A program made the position numbers and the translations under genes. Source: Altericroceibacterium endophyticum (GTDB lineage Bacteria; Pseudomonadota; Alphaproteobacteria; Sphingomonadales; Sphingomonadaceae). Taken from it: a DNA stretch of 64,000 nucleotides. Below the pieces are notes generated by a model that was given only the letters and a program-made list of their open reading frames with translations, had not been told where the DNA came from and did no database searches. Below are positions 46,046-56,611 of the stretch, piece by piece. Location of the stretch: the NCBI RefSeq assembly GCF_009827595.1, contig NZ_WTYT01000001.1, positions 372,001 to 436,000 on the forward strand, written 5' to 3'. The first letter of the stretch is position 1; each line of letters begins with the position of its first letter.

Positions 46046-47197
46046 ATGACTGAGCCAAAAACCCCATTGCCTGGCTTTGCCGCTATTATTGTCGCGGCAG
46101 GCAAAGGTCTGCGTGCCGGACATGCCCTGCCCAAGCAGTTTGTCGAGTGGCGCGGCAAGCCGGTTTTGCGTCATTCTGCCGAATCTTTGCGAGATGCCGG
46201 GGCGTCTCCTCTGATTGTTGTCATACCTGCGGGAGCTCAGGATGTCGCAGCGCAGGCGCTTGATGGTTTGTCGGACATCGAGTTCATCATTGGCGGAGCA
46301 ACAAGGCAGGAATCGGTATTCGCTGCATTGAACTATCTCTCTAACCGATCCTGTGACCGGGTTCTCATTCACGACGCCGCCCGGCCCATTTTGCCGCATG
46401 CTGTTGTTCAGCGGCTGATGGCGGCGCTGGAAACGGATGCCGGGGCAATTCCCGTCCTTCCTGTAGTGGATAGTCTGGCGCAGGCCGAGGGCCACCGGAT
46501 GGTGGGCACTGCACAGCGTGATAAATTGAAGCGCGTACAAACACCGCAGGCTTTCCGTTTTACCGACATCTATAACGCTCATCAAGCATGGGACGGGGCA
46601 GCTGATGCCGGAGATGACGCGCAAATATTGCATGCTGCCGGCGGTTTGGTAGCGCTGGTGGAAGGCGACGAAGCGTTGAAGAAACTGACTTTTGCGGAGG
46701 ATTTCATGCCGGCAAGAATGCCCATACGCATCGGGTCGGGCTTTGACGTGCATCGGTTGGTCGACCAGGAAGAGCTCTGGCTTGGTGGTATCAAAATTGA
46801 GCATCATCAGGGATTGTCAGGCCATAGCGATGCCGATGTCGTGCTGCATGCGGTGGTCGATGCCATTTTGGGCGGTGTTGCCAAGGGCGATATCGGTCAG
46901 CATTTTCCGCCCAGCGATCCGCGATGGAAAGGCGCCCGCTCAAGTCAGTTCGTGGAGCATGCCGTATCTCTGGCAGCAGAAGCAGGATACCGTGTCGGCA
47001 ATATGGATGTGACGATTATGTGCGAAGCGCCGAAAATCGGCCCGCATCGCGATGCGATGCGCGAGAAACTTGCAGAGCTCACGAGCGTTGATGTGTCGAT
47101 GGTGAGTGTAAAAGCCACCACGACTGAGCGCCTCGGTTTTACTGGCCGAGGTGAAGGTATCGCGGCGCAGGCCGTCGTCACTCTTACCGAAGTTTAA
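46046..47197 (+). CDS. ispDF: Bifunctional IspD/IspF, MEP isoprenoid pathway
   Basis: 383 residues from MTEPKTPLPGF. Residues 1 to about 225 are the cytidylyltransferase IspD (IIVAAGKGLRAG, LIHDAARPI, TPQAFRF); about 228-383 are the cyclodiphosphate synthase IspF (GSGFDVHRL, GLSGHSDADVVLHAVVDAILGG, in part HSDADVVLHA; KATTTERLGFTGRGEG). The two cytoplasmic enzymes catalyse non-consecutive steps, with IspE acting between them; fusion is common in alphaproteobacteria. Divergent from dusB. Confidence 0.96.
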   Translation: MTEPKTPLPGFAAIIVAAGKGLRAGHALPKQFVEWRGKPVLRHSAESLRDAGASPLIVVIPAGAQDVAAQALDGLSDIEFIIGGATRQESVFAALNYLSNRSCDRVLIHDAARPILPHAVVQRLMAALETDAGAIPVLPVVDSLAQAEGHRMVGTAQRDKLKRVQTPQAFRFTDIYNAHQAWDGAADAGDDAQILHAAGGLVALVEGDEALKKLTFAEDFMPARMPIRIGSGFDVHRLVDQEELWLGGIKIEHHQGLSGHSDADVVLHAVVDAILGGVAKGDIGQHFPPSDPRWKGARSSQFVEHAVSLAAEAGYRVGNMDVTIMCEAPKIGPHRDAMREKLAELTSVDVSMVSVKATTTERLGFTGRGEGIAAQAVVTLTEV

Positions 47198-47212
47198 CGG
47201 AGCAGACATCGC

Positions 47213-47758
47213 ATGAAGCGTAAGCCTTTTATCCAGGGCGCGGTTTTAGCCCTTGCCGCGTTTGGCCTGCCCCTGAATGCATGGGCGTCAGAGCGCCCCG
47301 CCAGCTGCATGACTGAGGACGAGCTTGCCTCGGTTATGCTCTATGCAGCGCCTACGCTCATCCGTGGTGCCCGCAAGGGATGTGCCCCCTTTGTTGGAGC
47401 GGAGAGCTATTTGGAACAGCATGGGGAAGAAACGGCAGCGAGATTCTACGCCTATCGCGGAGAAAGCTGGCCGGCAGCCCGTGCGGCCATGTTTCGGGTG
47501 ATGTCACAGGATCCACGCACCAGAGGTCTGGCGACGGTGATGGAACAGATGCCGGAGGAAACACTGCGTTCGGCAGCGGATACGCTCTATTCGGAAAAAC
47601 TGGCTGAAGATGCCGATGCAGCAATCTGCGACAAGGTAACGCGCGGACTTGAATTGACCTCGTCACTCGAACCGCGCAAAGCAGCGCGCCTGGCTGCATT
47701 CCTCTTCGTGACCTTTCGCGTTGAGGATTTAGGAATTTGCGCAATGGAGACCGAATAA
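47213..47758 (+). CDS. Secreted/periplasmic protein of unknown function
   Basis: 181 residues. A clear Sec signal (MKRKPFIQGAVLALAAF..., cleavage after AWA, about residue 24). The mature part is mostly helical with four cysteines (SCMTEDEL, KGCAPF, ICDKVT, GICAMETE) that could form two disulfides. It lies between ispDF (15 nt) and pncC (1-nt overlap), so it is in that operon. No family recognised. Confidence 0.8.
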   Translation: MKRKPFIQGAVLALAAFGLPLNAWASERPASCMTEDELASVMLYAAPTLIRGARKGCAPFVGAESYLEQHGEETAARFYAYRGESWPAARAAMFRVMSQDPRTRGLATVMEQMPEETLRSAADTLYSEKLAEDADAAICDKVTRGLELTSSLEPRKAARLAAFLFVTFRVEDLGICAMETE

Positions 47759-48252
47759 TGGACAGCCTTCTGCCGCAGGATATCGTGGACCTCGCCCGGC
47801 GCGTTGTCGAAGAAAACATGGCCGCAGGACGCAAGGTCAGCCTTGCTGAAAGCTGCACAGGCGGATTGGTCGCCGCAGCGCTGACAGAAATTTCAGGCTC
47901 ATCCTCCGTCCTTGATCGCGGTTTCGTGACCTATTCCAACGAAGCCAAGCAAGCGGAGCTTGGTGTCGCGAGCGACATTATCGAAACATTCGGCGCCGTG
48001 TCGGTGGCCTGTGTCTACGCGATGGCAAAGGGTGCGCTTGAGCGGAGTGACAGCGACGTTGCCGTGGCCATCAGCGGCATTGCCGGTCCCGATGGTGGGA
48101 CCGAGCAGAAGCCCGTGGGCACGGTCGTATTTGCTCGCGCCCGCCGCGATAGCGACGAGCCCGAAGCAGAACTAAAGCGATTTGACGAGCACAGCCGTGC
48201 GGGCGTCCGCCATCAGGCGACGCTGTGCGCGCTCGAGCTGCTATTGCCGTAA
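47758..48252 (+). CDS. pncC: Nicotinamide-nucleotide amidohydrolase (CinA C-terminal family)
   Basis: 164 residues consisting only of the CinA C-terminal domain. Catalytic Ser in AESCTGGLVAA, followed by SSSVLDRGFVTYSNEAK and AISGIAGPDGGTEQKPVGTV (key parts GFVTYSNEAK, GIAGPDGGT). It converts NMN to nicotinate mononucleotide and recycles pyridine nucleotides, including NMN from DNA ligase. ATG overlaps the previous stop (TAATG). Its last 40 nt are antisense to the end of the next gene. Confidence 0.92.
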   Translation: MDSLLPQDIVDLARRVVEENMAAGRKVSLAESCTGGLVAAALTEISGSSSVLDRGFVTYSNEAKQAELGVASDIIETFGAVSVACVYAMAKGALERSDSDVAVAISGIAGPDGGTEQKPVGTVVFARARRDSDEPEAELKRFDEHSRAGVRHQATLCALELLLP

Positions 48253-48674
48253 AGCTGCTCTGCCCGCTCTTCAAAAGCGGTGACCATCTTGCGAAAAGCC
48301 CGGTCAAAATACTGACCGGCCAGCGCTTCAAACATCCGGCTCTTGAATGCGAAATCGACACAAAAATCGATTTCGCAGCCGCCGTCCTCAAGCTGGCGAA
48401 AATCCCAGCTATTATCGAGGTCCCGCAGCGGGCCATCGACGTAATGGACCAATATCCGGTTGGGCCGTTCCTTGGTGACGCTTGACGTGAACTTCTCACG
48501 CAATGCCTTGAAGCCAACCAGCATGTCGGCCTCCATCGCAGTTTCGCTTTCCGAACGCACACGGGTGGCAACCACCCATGGCAGAAATTCCGGATAACGA
48601 TCGACATCGGCGACAAGGTCGAACATCTGCTGCGCGCTATAGGGCAGCCGGCGCGTTTCCTGAATGCCCGGCAT
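48213..48674 (-). CDS. COQ10/RatA-type START-domain protein
   Basis: 153 residues; begins [18 protein letters not shown], then LVADVDRYPEFLPWV and SSVTKERPNRILVHYVDGPL, the usual polyketide-cyclase/START pattern of the family that includes mitochondrial Coq10 and E. coli RatA. In alphaproteobacteria a quinone-binding role in respiration is more often proposed than ribosome binding. The start shares one base with the lipA stop, so the two are cotranscribed. Confidence 0.88.
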   Translation of the reverse strand: MPGIQETRRLPYSAQQMFDLVADVDRYPEFLPWVVATRVRSESETAMEADMLVGFKALREKFTSSVTKERPNRILVHYVDGPLRDLDNSWDFRQLEDGGCEIDFCVDFAFKSRMFEALAGQYFDRAFRKMVTAFEERAEQLYGNSSSSAHSVA

Positions 48675-49618
48675 CAGCCCTGTCGTGCCTTCTTCTGCGC
48701 TTCTTTGGCGAGCTTGGCTTCACGCGCGGCGCGCATTTCGTTAAAATCATCGCCTGCGTGATAGCTTGAACGCGTCAGTGGGCTGGAGGCGACCTGAAGG
48801 AAGCCCTTGGCCCGCGCAATCGCGGCATAGGCGTTGAAGGCTTTCGGGGTGATATATTCTTCCACTGCCGCATGCTTCGGCGTGGGCTGCAGATATTGGC
48901 CCAGCGTCAGGAAATCGACCTGTGCAGAGCGCATATCATCCATCACCTGATGCACTTCCAGTCGCCCTTCCCCGAGACCCATCATCATTCCGGATTTCGT
49001 GAAGATCATGGGATCGTGGTTTTTGACTTCTTCAAGCAAACGCAGCGAGGCATAAAAACGTGCGCCTGGCCGAATGGTCGGATAAAGCCGTGGTACAGTT
49101 TCCAGATTGTGATTGAACACATCGGGCCCAGCAGCGCAGATCGCCTCGATCGCCGGGCGCATCTTACCCCGGAAATCAGGCGTCAGAATTTCAATGGTCG
49201 TGTCGGGGGTGTTGCGACGCAGGGCCTCAATCACCTTGACGAATTGGCCTGCTCCGCCATCGGGCAGATCATCGCGGTCAACCGATGTAATGACGATGTG
49301 CTCTAGTCCCATCTTCGCTGCGGCGGTCGCAACATGCTCCGGCTCCAGCGGATCGACGATGCGCGGCATCCCGGTTTTCACATTGCAGAAAGCGCATGCG
49401 CGTGTGCACACATCACCCAGAATCATCACGGTGGCATGTTTCTTGGTCCAGCACTCGCCAATATTCGGACAGGCTGCCTCTTCACATACGGTGTTGAGAT
49501 TGAGGTCACGCATCAGCTGGCGCGTTTCGTGATAGCCCTCGGTAACGGGAGCTTTAACACGGATCCAGTCTGGTTTGCGCTGGCGTTCGGGGCGCGGTGC
49601 GGAAGAAAGGTCGTTCAT
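48674..49618 (-). CDS. lipA: Lipoyl synthase
   Basis: 314 residues from [11 protein letters not shown]. Radical-SAM enzyme with both iron-sulfur clusters: the N-terminal auxiliary motif [12 protein letters not shown] and the SAM motif CTRACAFC. The C-terminal RSSYHAG supplies the Ser ligand of the auxiliary cluster. It inserts two sulfurs into octanoyl-lipoyl domains, needed by the complexes served by LpdA at the left edge. Short 59-nt gap to the divergent carbonic anhydrase gene. Confidence 0.96.
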   Translation of the reverse strand: MNDLSSAPRPERQRKPDWIRVKAPVTEGYHETRQLMRDLNLNTVCEEAACPNIGECWTKKHATVMILGDVCTRACAFCNVKTGMPRIVDPLEPEHVATAAAKMGLEHIVITSVDRDDLPDGGAGQFVKVIEALRRNTPDTTIEILTPDFRGKMRPAIEAICAAGPDVFNHNLETVPRLYPTIRPGARFYASLRLLEEVKNHDPMIFTKSGMMMGLGEGRLEVHQVMDDMRSAQVDFLTLGQYLQPTPKHAAVEEYITPKAFNAYAAIARAKGFLQVASSPLTRSSYHAGDDFNEMRAAREAKLAKEAQKKARQG

Positions 49619-49677
49619 ACCTGCCCACTTAGGCAACCCTCTTGCCAGTGGCAATGGCAAGAGGCATTGGAATCTCC

Positions 49678-50340
49678 ATGACTCAAAGTTCAAGCGCAGA
49701 ATTAGACGAAATGATGGCCGGCTATCACCGGTTTCGCGACAAAAACTGGCATCCTCAGCGTGAACGCTGGAGATCTTTGCGCGACGGGCAAAGCCCCCGG
49801 GTGATGATCGTCGCCTGTTCGGATAGCCGAGTCGATCCCTCACAGATCTTCGATGTGGACCCGGGTGAGATTTTCGTGGTGCGCAATGTGGCCGCTATGG
49901 TGCCGCCCTTTGAGACCACGCCTGGCCATCACGGGGTTTCTGCTGCCCTTGAATTTGCCGTCCAGGTTCTAAAGGTCAAGGAAGTCTGGGTCATGGGGCA
50001 CGGCATGTGCGGCGGTTGCAAAGTCGCACTGACACAGGAATTGCGTGGGACAGAGCCCGGCCGGGGCGGATTTATTGCCGATTGGATTGAACTGCTCGAC
50101 GATGCGCGCGATGCCGTGGCACAGGAATTCGGTACGGAAACACGCGAAGCCGAAATCGCTATGGAAAAGGCCGGTGTGCAGGTCAGCTTGGCCAATTTGC
50201 GGACCTTCCCCTGTGTGCAGGAAAAGGAAAAACGCGGCACACTTACCTTGCGCGGCGCATTCTTTGCCATCTCCGACGGGGTGCTGAATTTGCTGGATGA
50301 AGAGACCGGGGAATTTACACCAGCGCCCGATATGGCGTGA
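49678..50340 (+). CDS. Beta-class carbonic anhydrase
   Basis: 220 residues from [13 protein letters not shown]. Zinc ligands Cys47, His108 and Cys111, with the Asp49-Arg51 dyad in [17 protein letters not shown] holds the His/Cys pair. Interconverts CO2 and bicarbonate in the cytoplasm. Upstream in-frame ATGs at 49642 and 49654 exist; the chosen one gives the usual N-terminus although its ribosome site is weak. Divergent from lipA. Confidence 0.94.
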   Translation: MTQSSSAELDEMMAGYHRFRDKNWHPQRERWRSLRDGQSPRVMIVACSDSRVDPSQIFDVDPGEIFVVRNVAAMVPPFETTPGHHGVSAALEFAVQVLKVKEVWVMGHGMCGGCKVALTQELRGTEPGRGGFIADWIELLDDARDAVAQEFGTETREAEIAMEKAGVQVSLANLRTFPCVQEKEKRGTLTLRGAFFAISDGVLNLLDEETGEFTPAPDMA

Positions 50341-50403
50341 GCGACTAAGCGATCAATCCAGCATTTTCTTGTCAGCCCGCCAAGTGGCTGCAACAAGGTA
50401 GCA

Positions 50404-51114
50404 ATGTCTGATGAAATGCTGAAAAATATCGCTCTTTTGATTGATGCCGACAACGCATCCCATCACGGAATAGACCCGGTTCTGACCGTGTTGGCAGAAT
50501 TGGGTCAGGTGAATATCCGCCGCGCCTATGGCAATTGGGCGAAGCCTGCCCTCGCCAATTGGAACAAGATCACCCATCGCTATGGCTTGCAGCCGCAGCA
50601 GCAATTCGATCTGACCAAAGGCAAGAACGCCACCGATATGGCAATGACGATCGACGCAGTCGATTTGCTTTATGCCGGCAAGGTCGATGGCTTTGGCATC
50701 ATGAGTTCTGACAGTGATTTTACGCCGCTGGTGACACGGCTGCGGCAGGATGGCCTGACGGTCTACGGTTTTGGTAATGACAAGGCGCCAGAAGCCTTCA
50801 AAACGGCCTGCACCAGATTCATCGATGTTGCGCAGTTGATAAACACGGCATCCCGCGAGGAAACGCATAAACCCGAAGACGCGATTGACCGTGACCTGAT
50901 TACCCTGCTGGGTGACGCCTGGAAAGCGGCGACGCGCGATGATGACGATTTCGCCCGATTACAGGAAGTGGGCCAGATCGCCGGTAACAGATCCAGTTTT
51001 GATGTTCGAAATCATGGATTTAAGCGCCTTTCCGATCTGGTGCACTCGGCGAATGAGAATTTCAAGCTGGAGCGGCGCAAGGATGGCCAACTATATGTGA
51101 AGCGCCTGCGTTAA
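50404..51114 (+). CDS. NYN (PIN-like) domain protein with C-terminal OST-HTH/LOTUS domain
   Basis: 236 residues. N-terminal NYN ribonuclease-like domain: IALLIDADNASHHG with the first Asp pair, KNATDMAMTIDAVDLL, and IMSSDSDFTPLVTRLR with the second acidic pair; all metal-binding aspartates appear kept. The C-terminal part (about 165-236; DLITLLGDAWKAA, GHGFKRLSDLVHSA-like NHGFKRLSDLVHSA) matches the OST-HTH/LOTUS RNA-binding fold. Probably an RNA-processing nuclease; target unknown. Alone, 63 nt after the anhydrase gene. Confidence 0.88.
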   Translation: MSDEMLKNIALLIDADNASHHGIDPVLTVLAELGQVNIRRAYGNWAKPALANWNKITHRYGLQPQQQFDLTKGKNATDMAMTIDAVDLLYAGKVDGFGIMSSDSDFTPLVTRLRQDGLTVYGFGNDKAPEAFKTACTRFIDVAQLINTASREETHKPEDAIDRDLITLLGDAWKAATRDDDDFARLQEVGQIAGNRSSFDVRNHGFKRLSDLVHSANENFKLERRKDGQLYVKRLR

Positions 51115-51168
51115 GCGGGCACGAATTGTCCTTTTATCCGTTGGGCCGCAAACAACAGGGACAAATCA

Positions 51169-51969
51169 ATGGTCGATAAATCCGAAAAATTCCGCTGGCT
51201 TATCCGTCTGGGATTTGCGGCCAGGGGCCTCGTTTATGTACTCTTGGGCTATCTCGCCCTCTCGACGCGCGGTAGTGAAGGCGCGAAGGGCGTGTTCGAT
51301 TATTTACAGGAGGTGCCGCTGGGCACGCCGATCCTGTATCTCGCGGCGCTGGGCCTGATTAGTTACGCCTTATATCGCTTCTGCTCTCCTCTGTTCGATA
51401 TTGAGAATTATGGCAGCGACAAAAAAGGTATCGCCCATCGCATAGGTCACGCCGCTTCCGGATTGGCCCATGTCGTGCTGGCTTACACAGCTTTTCAGTT
51501 TGCACAGGGGACAAAGCAATCGGCATCCGGCGATGGCGGCACCGCTACGGAAGCAGCCGGCACGGTTCTCTCCGTCAGCTTCGGCTCATTCGTACTCGGC
51601 ATTGTTGGTGTTGGCTTCCTGATCGCTGGTATCATGCAGGCCAAAAAGGGGATCACGGGTGATTTTATGCGCCGTGTTTCAGGCCAGGCGCCTTCCTTCA
51701 TCCGCTATTTTGGACATGCGGGATATCTGGCGCGCGGTATCGTCTTTGTCGTTATTGGCTGGGCAGTCGTTCGCTCTGCATGGCTCGCCAGCACATCACA
51801 GATCAAAACTCTGGGTGAAGCGATCTCATCGCTTAGCGACAATGGCATGTTGTATACGGCCGTTGCTGCAGGCCTGCTGCTGTTCGGAATTTTCAGCCTA
51901 TTCCTCGCCAGATATCGGATCGTGCCGGATCTGGGTCCCCAAGGACTGAAGCCGTCCTTCCGCAGCTGA
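51169..51969 (+). CDS. DUF1206 membrane protein
   Basis: 266 residues with about six membrane segments in three paired repeats, each with a GFAARGLVYVLLGYLA-like first helix (IRLGFAARGLVYVLLG, RIGHAASGLAHVVLAY, YFGHAGYLARGIVFVVIG). This threefold repeat defines DUF1206. No function is established. Followed by a hairpin shared with the convergent lipoprotein gene. Confidence 0.88.
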   Translation: MVDKSEKFRWLIRLGFAARGLVYVLLGYLALSTRGSEGAKGVFDYLQEVPLGTPILYLAALGLISYALYRFCSPLFDIENYGSDKKGIAHRIGHAASGLAHVVLAYTAFQFAQGTKQSASGDGGTATEAAGTVLSVSFGSFVLGIVGVGFLIAGIMQAKKGITGDFMRRVSGQAPSFIRYFGHAGYLARGIVFVVIGWAVVRSAWLASTSQIKTLGEAISSLSDNGMLYTAVAAGLLLFGIFSLFLARYRIVPDLGPQGLKPSFRS

Positions 51970-52002
51970 ATTATTGAGTTCCGTTTGGAAACGGGCACAA
52001 TA

Positions 52003-52044
52003 AGGGCCGTGTTTTTCACCGATATCGGCGGAAAACGCGGCCCT
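52003..52044. terminator. Bidirectional hairpin terminator
   Basis: AGGGCCGTGTTTT (52003-52015) and AAAACGCGGCCCT (52032-52044) form a 13-bp stem with one G-U pair and a 16-nt loop. A/T-rich sequence flanks both sides, suiting both the DUF1206 gene and the convergent lipoprotein gene. Confidence 0.7.
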
Positions 52045-52091
52045 TTGTATTTCGATCAGTGCAATCCGGCCTTGCTTTCAACGGCGGTGCA

Positions 52092-52604
52092 TCAGGCCCC
52101 GCATTGGGCAAGACCGGTGCCGTCAAACACGACCCGGCCATATTCGTCGCGCACCACGACATGACCTTCATAATCAGTCTTTGCTTCTGATCCGAGTGCT
52201 TCGTCGCCTTCGCCTTCGATCTGAAGCTGCACGGAATATGCGCGGCCGTCGTATTTCGACCACGAACCCGCGGGCAATTGCTGCGCACCGGGATCTGTGG
52301 CGAACTGCGTCATCGTGCCGTCGATCTTCATATAAGCGATTTCCGACATTGCGATTACGCGTGTGCCAAGGCTCGTCCCCGGCGCATAATTGCAAGCCTC
52401 GCCAGCAATACCGTGTTTTTCAAGATCGGGATACAGAATGGCATCGGGAACAATCGGCTGCAGCGGTGGCTCGCTGTTCTGAACCTCCTTGACCATCGCA
52501 ATATCGCGGGCATCCCTTGCCGCCTTTTCCGCCGGGCTGAGATCTTCTCCGCAAGCTGAAAGTAGCAATAAGCCGACACCGCCTGTCAGCGCAACAAATC
52601 GCAT
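52092..52604 (-). CDS. Hypothetical lipoprotein
   Basis: 170 residues from the ATG at 52604, which shares one base with the mutL stop. Signal peptide with lipobox LSAC (Cys18) and an Asp/Glu-containing +2 region (CGED). The mature protein is acidic, with two further Cys (ACNYAPG, AQCGA) and a beta-rich C-terminal half (YDGRAYSVQLQIEGE, GHVVVRDEYGRVVFDGTG). No family recognised. Coupled to mutL. Confidence 0.85.
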   Translation of the reverse strand: MRFVALTGGVGLLLLSACGEDLSPAEKAARDARDIAMVKEVQNSEPPLQPIVPDAILYPDLEKHGIAGEACNYAPGTSLGTRVIAMSEIAYMKIDGTMTQFATDPGAQQLPAGSWSKYDGRAYSVQLQIEGEGDEALGSEAKTDYEGHVVVRDEYGRVVFDGTGLAQCGA

Positions 52605-54460
52605 CAATGCCTCCCGAAGAGCTTTTCCACGTCATCCATGGATAGTTTTACCCAAGTCGGGCGGCCATGATTACATTGCCCTGAACGAGGGGTGTTTTCC
52701 ATTTCCCTCAGCAAGGCGTTCATTTCCGCCACATTCAGTTTCCGTCCCGCCCTGACGGAGCCATGACAGGCCATAGTCGCCAGAATATACTCGATTTTTT
52801 CGCTCAGCAACAAAGATTGACCATGCTTGGCGAGATCATCCGCCAGATCCTGCAACAAGGCCTGCGGCTCCGCTTTTTTTAAGGAACCCGGCAGAGCGCG
52901 GACCAGCATGGCTGACGGCCCGAAGCGTTCGATCATCAACCCGAGATCGGCAAATTTATCAATCTGTTCCTCAAGCCGGTCACAATCCACTTCTTCCAGC
53001 TCGACAACCTCGGGGATCAGCAAAGCCTGTGATGCAGCGACCTTTTCAGTCGCACCGCCAGCGCGCAGCCGCTCCAATGTCAGCCGTTCATGCGCGGCAT
53101 GCTGATCCACCAGAACCAGACCGTCAGCGGCCTCTGCCACGATATAGGTTTGCGCCACCTGCCCGCGCGCAATTCCCAGCGGGTAACGCTCTGCATCCTC
53201 GGGCACATCTTCGGCCACTTCCGCCCTACCCTGCGGCATGGCCAGATCGCTGCCCGATTGAGCGACCAGCCCCGCGCCCGAAAATGCCGATGTGCTCTCA
53301 CGCAGCAGGGAAGAGCCTGGTCTAGCGGACGGGTTTGACCAGTCGCGCCCGGTAAACATGGAATGGAGCGCTGCGGAGGGTTCTGCAGCAGACGGCTGCT
53401 CTGCATCGCCCAGGCTCGGCTCGCTTTGCCAGCGCGACATCGCCCCATGGTCGGGCGACTGAGCACTGCGCCGATCGCCCGTAGCCAGTGCTTCACGCAG
53501 CGCCGTCACGATAAACCCGCGCACGCCCGCACTATCGCGGAAGCGAACTTCGGTTTTCGCCGGGTGCACGTTCACGTCAACATCCTCAGGCGGAATATCC
53601 AGAAACAGCGCCAACACAGCATGGCGATCCCGCGCCAGCATATCGGCATAGGCGCCCCGCACAGCGCCAGTTAGCAAGCGATCCTTCACCGGACGGCCAT
53701 TGACGAAGAGATATTGATGATCCGCAACGCCGCGATTGAATGTGGGAAGGCCTGCCACGCCGCGCAGCGTCATTTCACCGCGGGCCATTTCCAGCACCAC
53801 ACTGTTATCGGCCAGATCACGTGTGACGATCTGAGCGACACGGTTTTCCAGCGCCTGCCCGGCTTGCAGACCGAATATGCGCCGCCCACCATGTTCCAGA
53901 GTTATGGCTATATCGGGCCGGGCCATCGCCAGACGGCGCACCACATCAAGACAGGCCGCATATTCACTACGCGCGGTGCGAAGGAATTTGCGGCGCGCCG
54001 GCACTTTGGCGAAAAGGTTCTCCATCCGCACCCTTGTGCCGGGCGGCAAGGCAGCGGGCCCTTCCTCCATCAGCGTTCCGTGATCGACTACGCGGCACCA
54101 ACCCTGCTCAGCCCCCTGAACGCGGCTTTCGATTGTCAGCTTGGCGACGCTGGCAATTGAGGGCAAGGCTTCCCCACGAAAGCCCAAGGTTGTGACTTGT
54201 TCGATCGCTTCATCAGGAAGTTTGGAAGTCGCATGCCGCTCCAGCGCCAGCGACATTTCCTCGGGCGACATGCCGCATCCATCATCTGTCACCTCAATCC
54301 GGTTCAGGCCGCCTTCGACAATAGAAACGGCAATTCGCTTCGCACCAGAATCGATTGCATTTTCAATCAGCTCCTTCAGTGCGGAGGAAGGCCTTTCGAC
54401 CACTTCCCCGGCAGCAATTCGATTGACAAGATCATCTGGAAGGCGCCGAATTTGGTTCAT
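52604..54460 (-). CDS. mutL: DNA mismatch repair protein MutL
   Basis: 618 residues. GHKL ATPase N-terminus: ELIENAIDSGAKRI, VTDDGCGM, GFRGEALPSIASVA, then the transducer domain (NVHPAKTEVRF). The C-terminal domain has the endonuclease motif DQHAAHERLTLE, which fits DQHA(X)2E(X)4E, plus ACHGSVRAGR and CNHGRPT, the zinc-site motifs. So it is a nicking MutL, as expected where MutH is missing. The 186-nt gap to the divergent mreB gene holds the promoters of both. Confidence 0.95.
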   Translation of the reverse strand: MNQIRRLPDDLVNRIAAGEVVERPSSALKELIENAIDSGAKRIAVSIVEGGLNRIEVTDDGCGMSPEEMSLALERHATSKLPDEAIEQVTTLGFRGEALPSIASVAKLTIESRVQGAEQGWCRVVDHGTLMEEGPAALPPGTRVRMENLFAKVPARRKFLRTARSEYAACLDVVRRLAMARPDIAITLEHGGRRIFGLQAGQALENRVAQIVTRDLADNSVVLEMARGEMTLRGVAGLPTFNRGVADHQYLFVNGRPVKDRLLTGAVRGAYADMLARDRHAVLALFLDIPPEDVDVNVHPAKTEVRFRDSAGVRGFIVTALREALATGDRRSAQSPDHGAMSRWQSEPSLGDAEQPSAAEPSAALHSMFTGRDWSNPSARPGSSLLRESTSAFSGAGLVAQSGSDLAMPQGRAEVAEDVPEDAERYPLGIARGQVAQTYIVAEAADGLVLVDQHAAHERLTLERLRAGGATEKVAASQALLIPEVVELEEVDCDRLEEQIDKFADLGLMIERFGPSAMLVRALPGSLKKAEPQALLQDLADDLAKHGQSLLLSEKIEYILATMACHGSVRAGRKLNVAEMNALLREMENTPRSGQCNHGRPTWVKLSMDDVEKLFGRH

Positions 54461-54643
54461 AAAAGCAAGGCTAGCGGTGAATTGCGAGCATTTCGAGGCA
54501 GGCGGTGTAAAACTCCCCTGATTTTAACACAAATTTTTGGCGTTTGGTCGCGCCATAGGTTAAGGACGCCGCCATCCCGTGGCCAAATTTCGTAACGCCG
54601 CATGACAAAGAGTGCGCTGTAGGCGCCTAAAACAACGGATTAG

Positions 54644-55693
<1,050 letters not shown>

Positions 55694-55717
55694 TTCTAGC
55701 AAAGGGGAAGGCGCAAT

Positions 55718-56611
55718 ATGGCGCCGCCGACATTTCGCCGTTCGGGGCTTAACAAGAAGGCGCGTTTTAGCGTTTTCACCGGCTATGTGGCCGCCGCTAT
55801 TGGCGCGATGGCGGGTGCGATCCTGCTCGCTTTGTCCTTGTGGCGGCCGCAAGCCTTCGCGGATTTGCGCAGCCAGGCGCTCGACATCGTCTCCCCTGTT
55901 GGTGAAGCCGGTGCAGAAGCTCGCACCGGCACGCGCGGATTCTTCGATGTCGTTAGCGGATATTACCGCGCCGGAAGCAAGAATGCCGAACTGCGCCGTG
56001 AAATCGAAATCGCCCGGGTGCGCCTTGCCGAAGCAAAGGCGCTGGAGCAGGAAAACCGGCGGCTTCGGGCCGTTCTGACCATTCGTGATAGCGATAATAA
56101 ACCTGTCGCTGTCGCCCGGCTGATTGGCGCAACATCATCAAGTTCACGGCGCTTCGCCTATCTCGGCGCGGGGGACAAACAAGGCGTCACACCCGAAATG
56201 CCGGTCGTGGCTCCAAAGGGGCTGGTCGGCCGGATATTGGAAACCGGCACGAACAGTTCGCGCGTCCTTCTACTCAGTGACAGTGAAAGCATGGTGCCTG
56301 TCCGGCGCGCCAAGGATGATCTTGTCGCCTTTGCCGAAGGCCGGGCAGATGGCAGTTTGCGTCTCCGGCTGATCAATCTCGGGATAAATCCCATCCGCCC
56401 GGGCGATATCTTCGTCACCTCTGGCGCCGGCGGCTTGTTCCGCCCCGGCATCGCCGTTGCGGTGGCGGATGAGATTACCAAGGATGGGGCCATTGCTCAT
56501 GTGCTGAGCAATCCTGCCGCCACTGATTATGTTACGGTTGAGCCCATCTGGCGGCCGGAAGCCGTCAATGCTGCCTCGGTTCCGGTAGAGCAGGAACTGG
56601 GCGGGGAATGA
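55718..56611 (+). CDS. mreC: Rod-shape protein MreC
   Basis: 297 residues. One membrane segment (about 20-42), a periplasmic coiled coil (about 78-112; LRREIEIARVRLAEAKALEQENRRL in part) and two beta domains with VARLIGATSSSSRRF and the conserved GDIFVTSGAGGLFRPGI. Links MreB, MreD and PBP2 in the elongasome. The stop overlaps mreD (ATGA). Confidence 0.95.
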   Translation: MAPPTFRRSGLNKKARFSVFTGYVAAAIGAMAGAILLALSLWRPQAFADLRSQALDIVSPVGEAGAEARTGTRGFFDVVSGYYRAGSKNAELRREIEIARVRLAEAKALEQENRRLRAVLTIRDSDNKPVAVARLIGATSSSSRRFAYLGAGDKQGVTPEMPVVAPKGLVGRILETGTNSSRVLLLSDSESMVPVRRAKDDLVAFAEGRADGSLRLRLINLGINPIRPGDIFVTSGAGGLFRPGIAVAVADEITKDGAIAHVLSNPAATDYVTVEPIWRPEAVNAASVPVEQELGGE

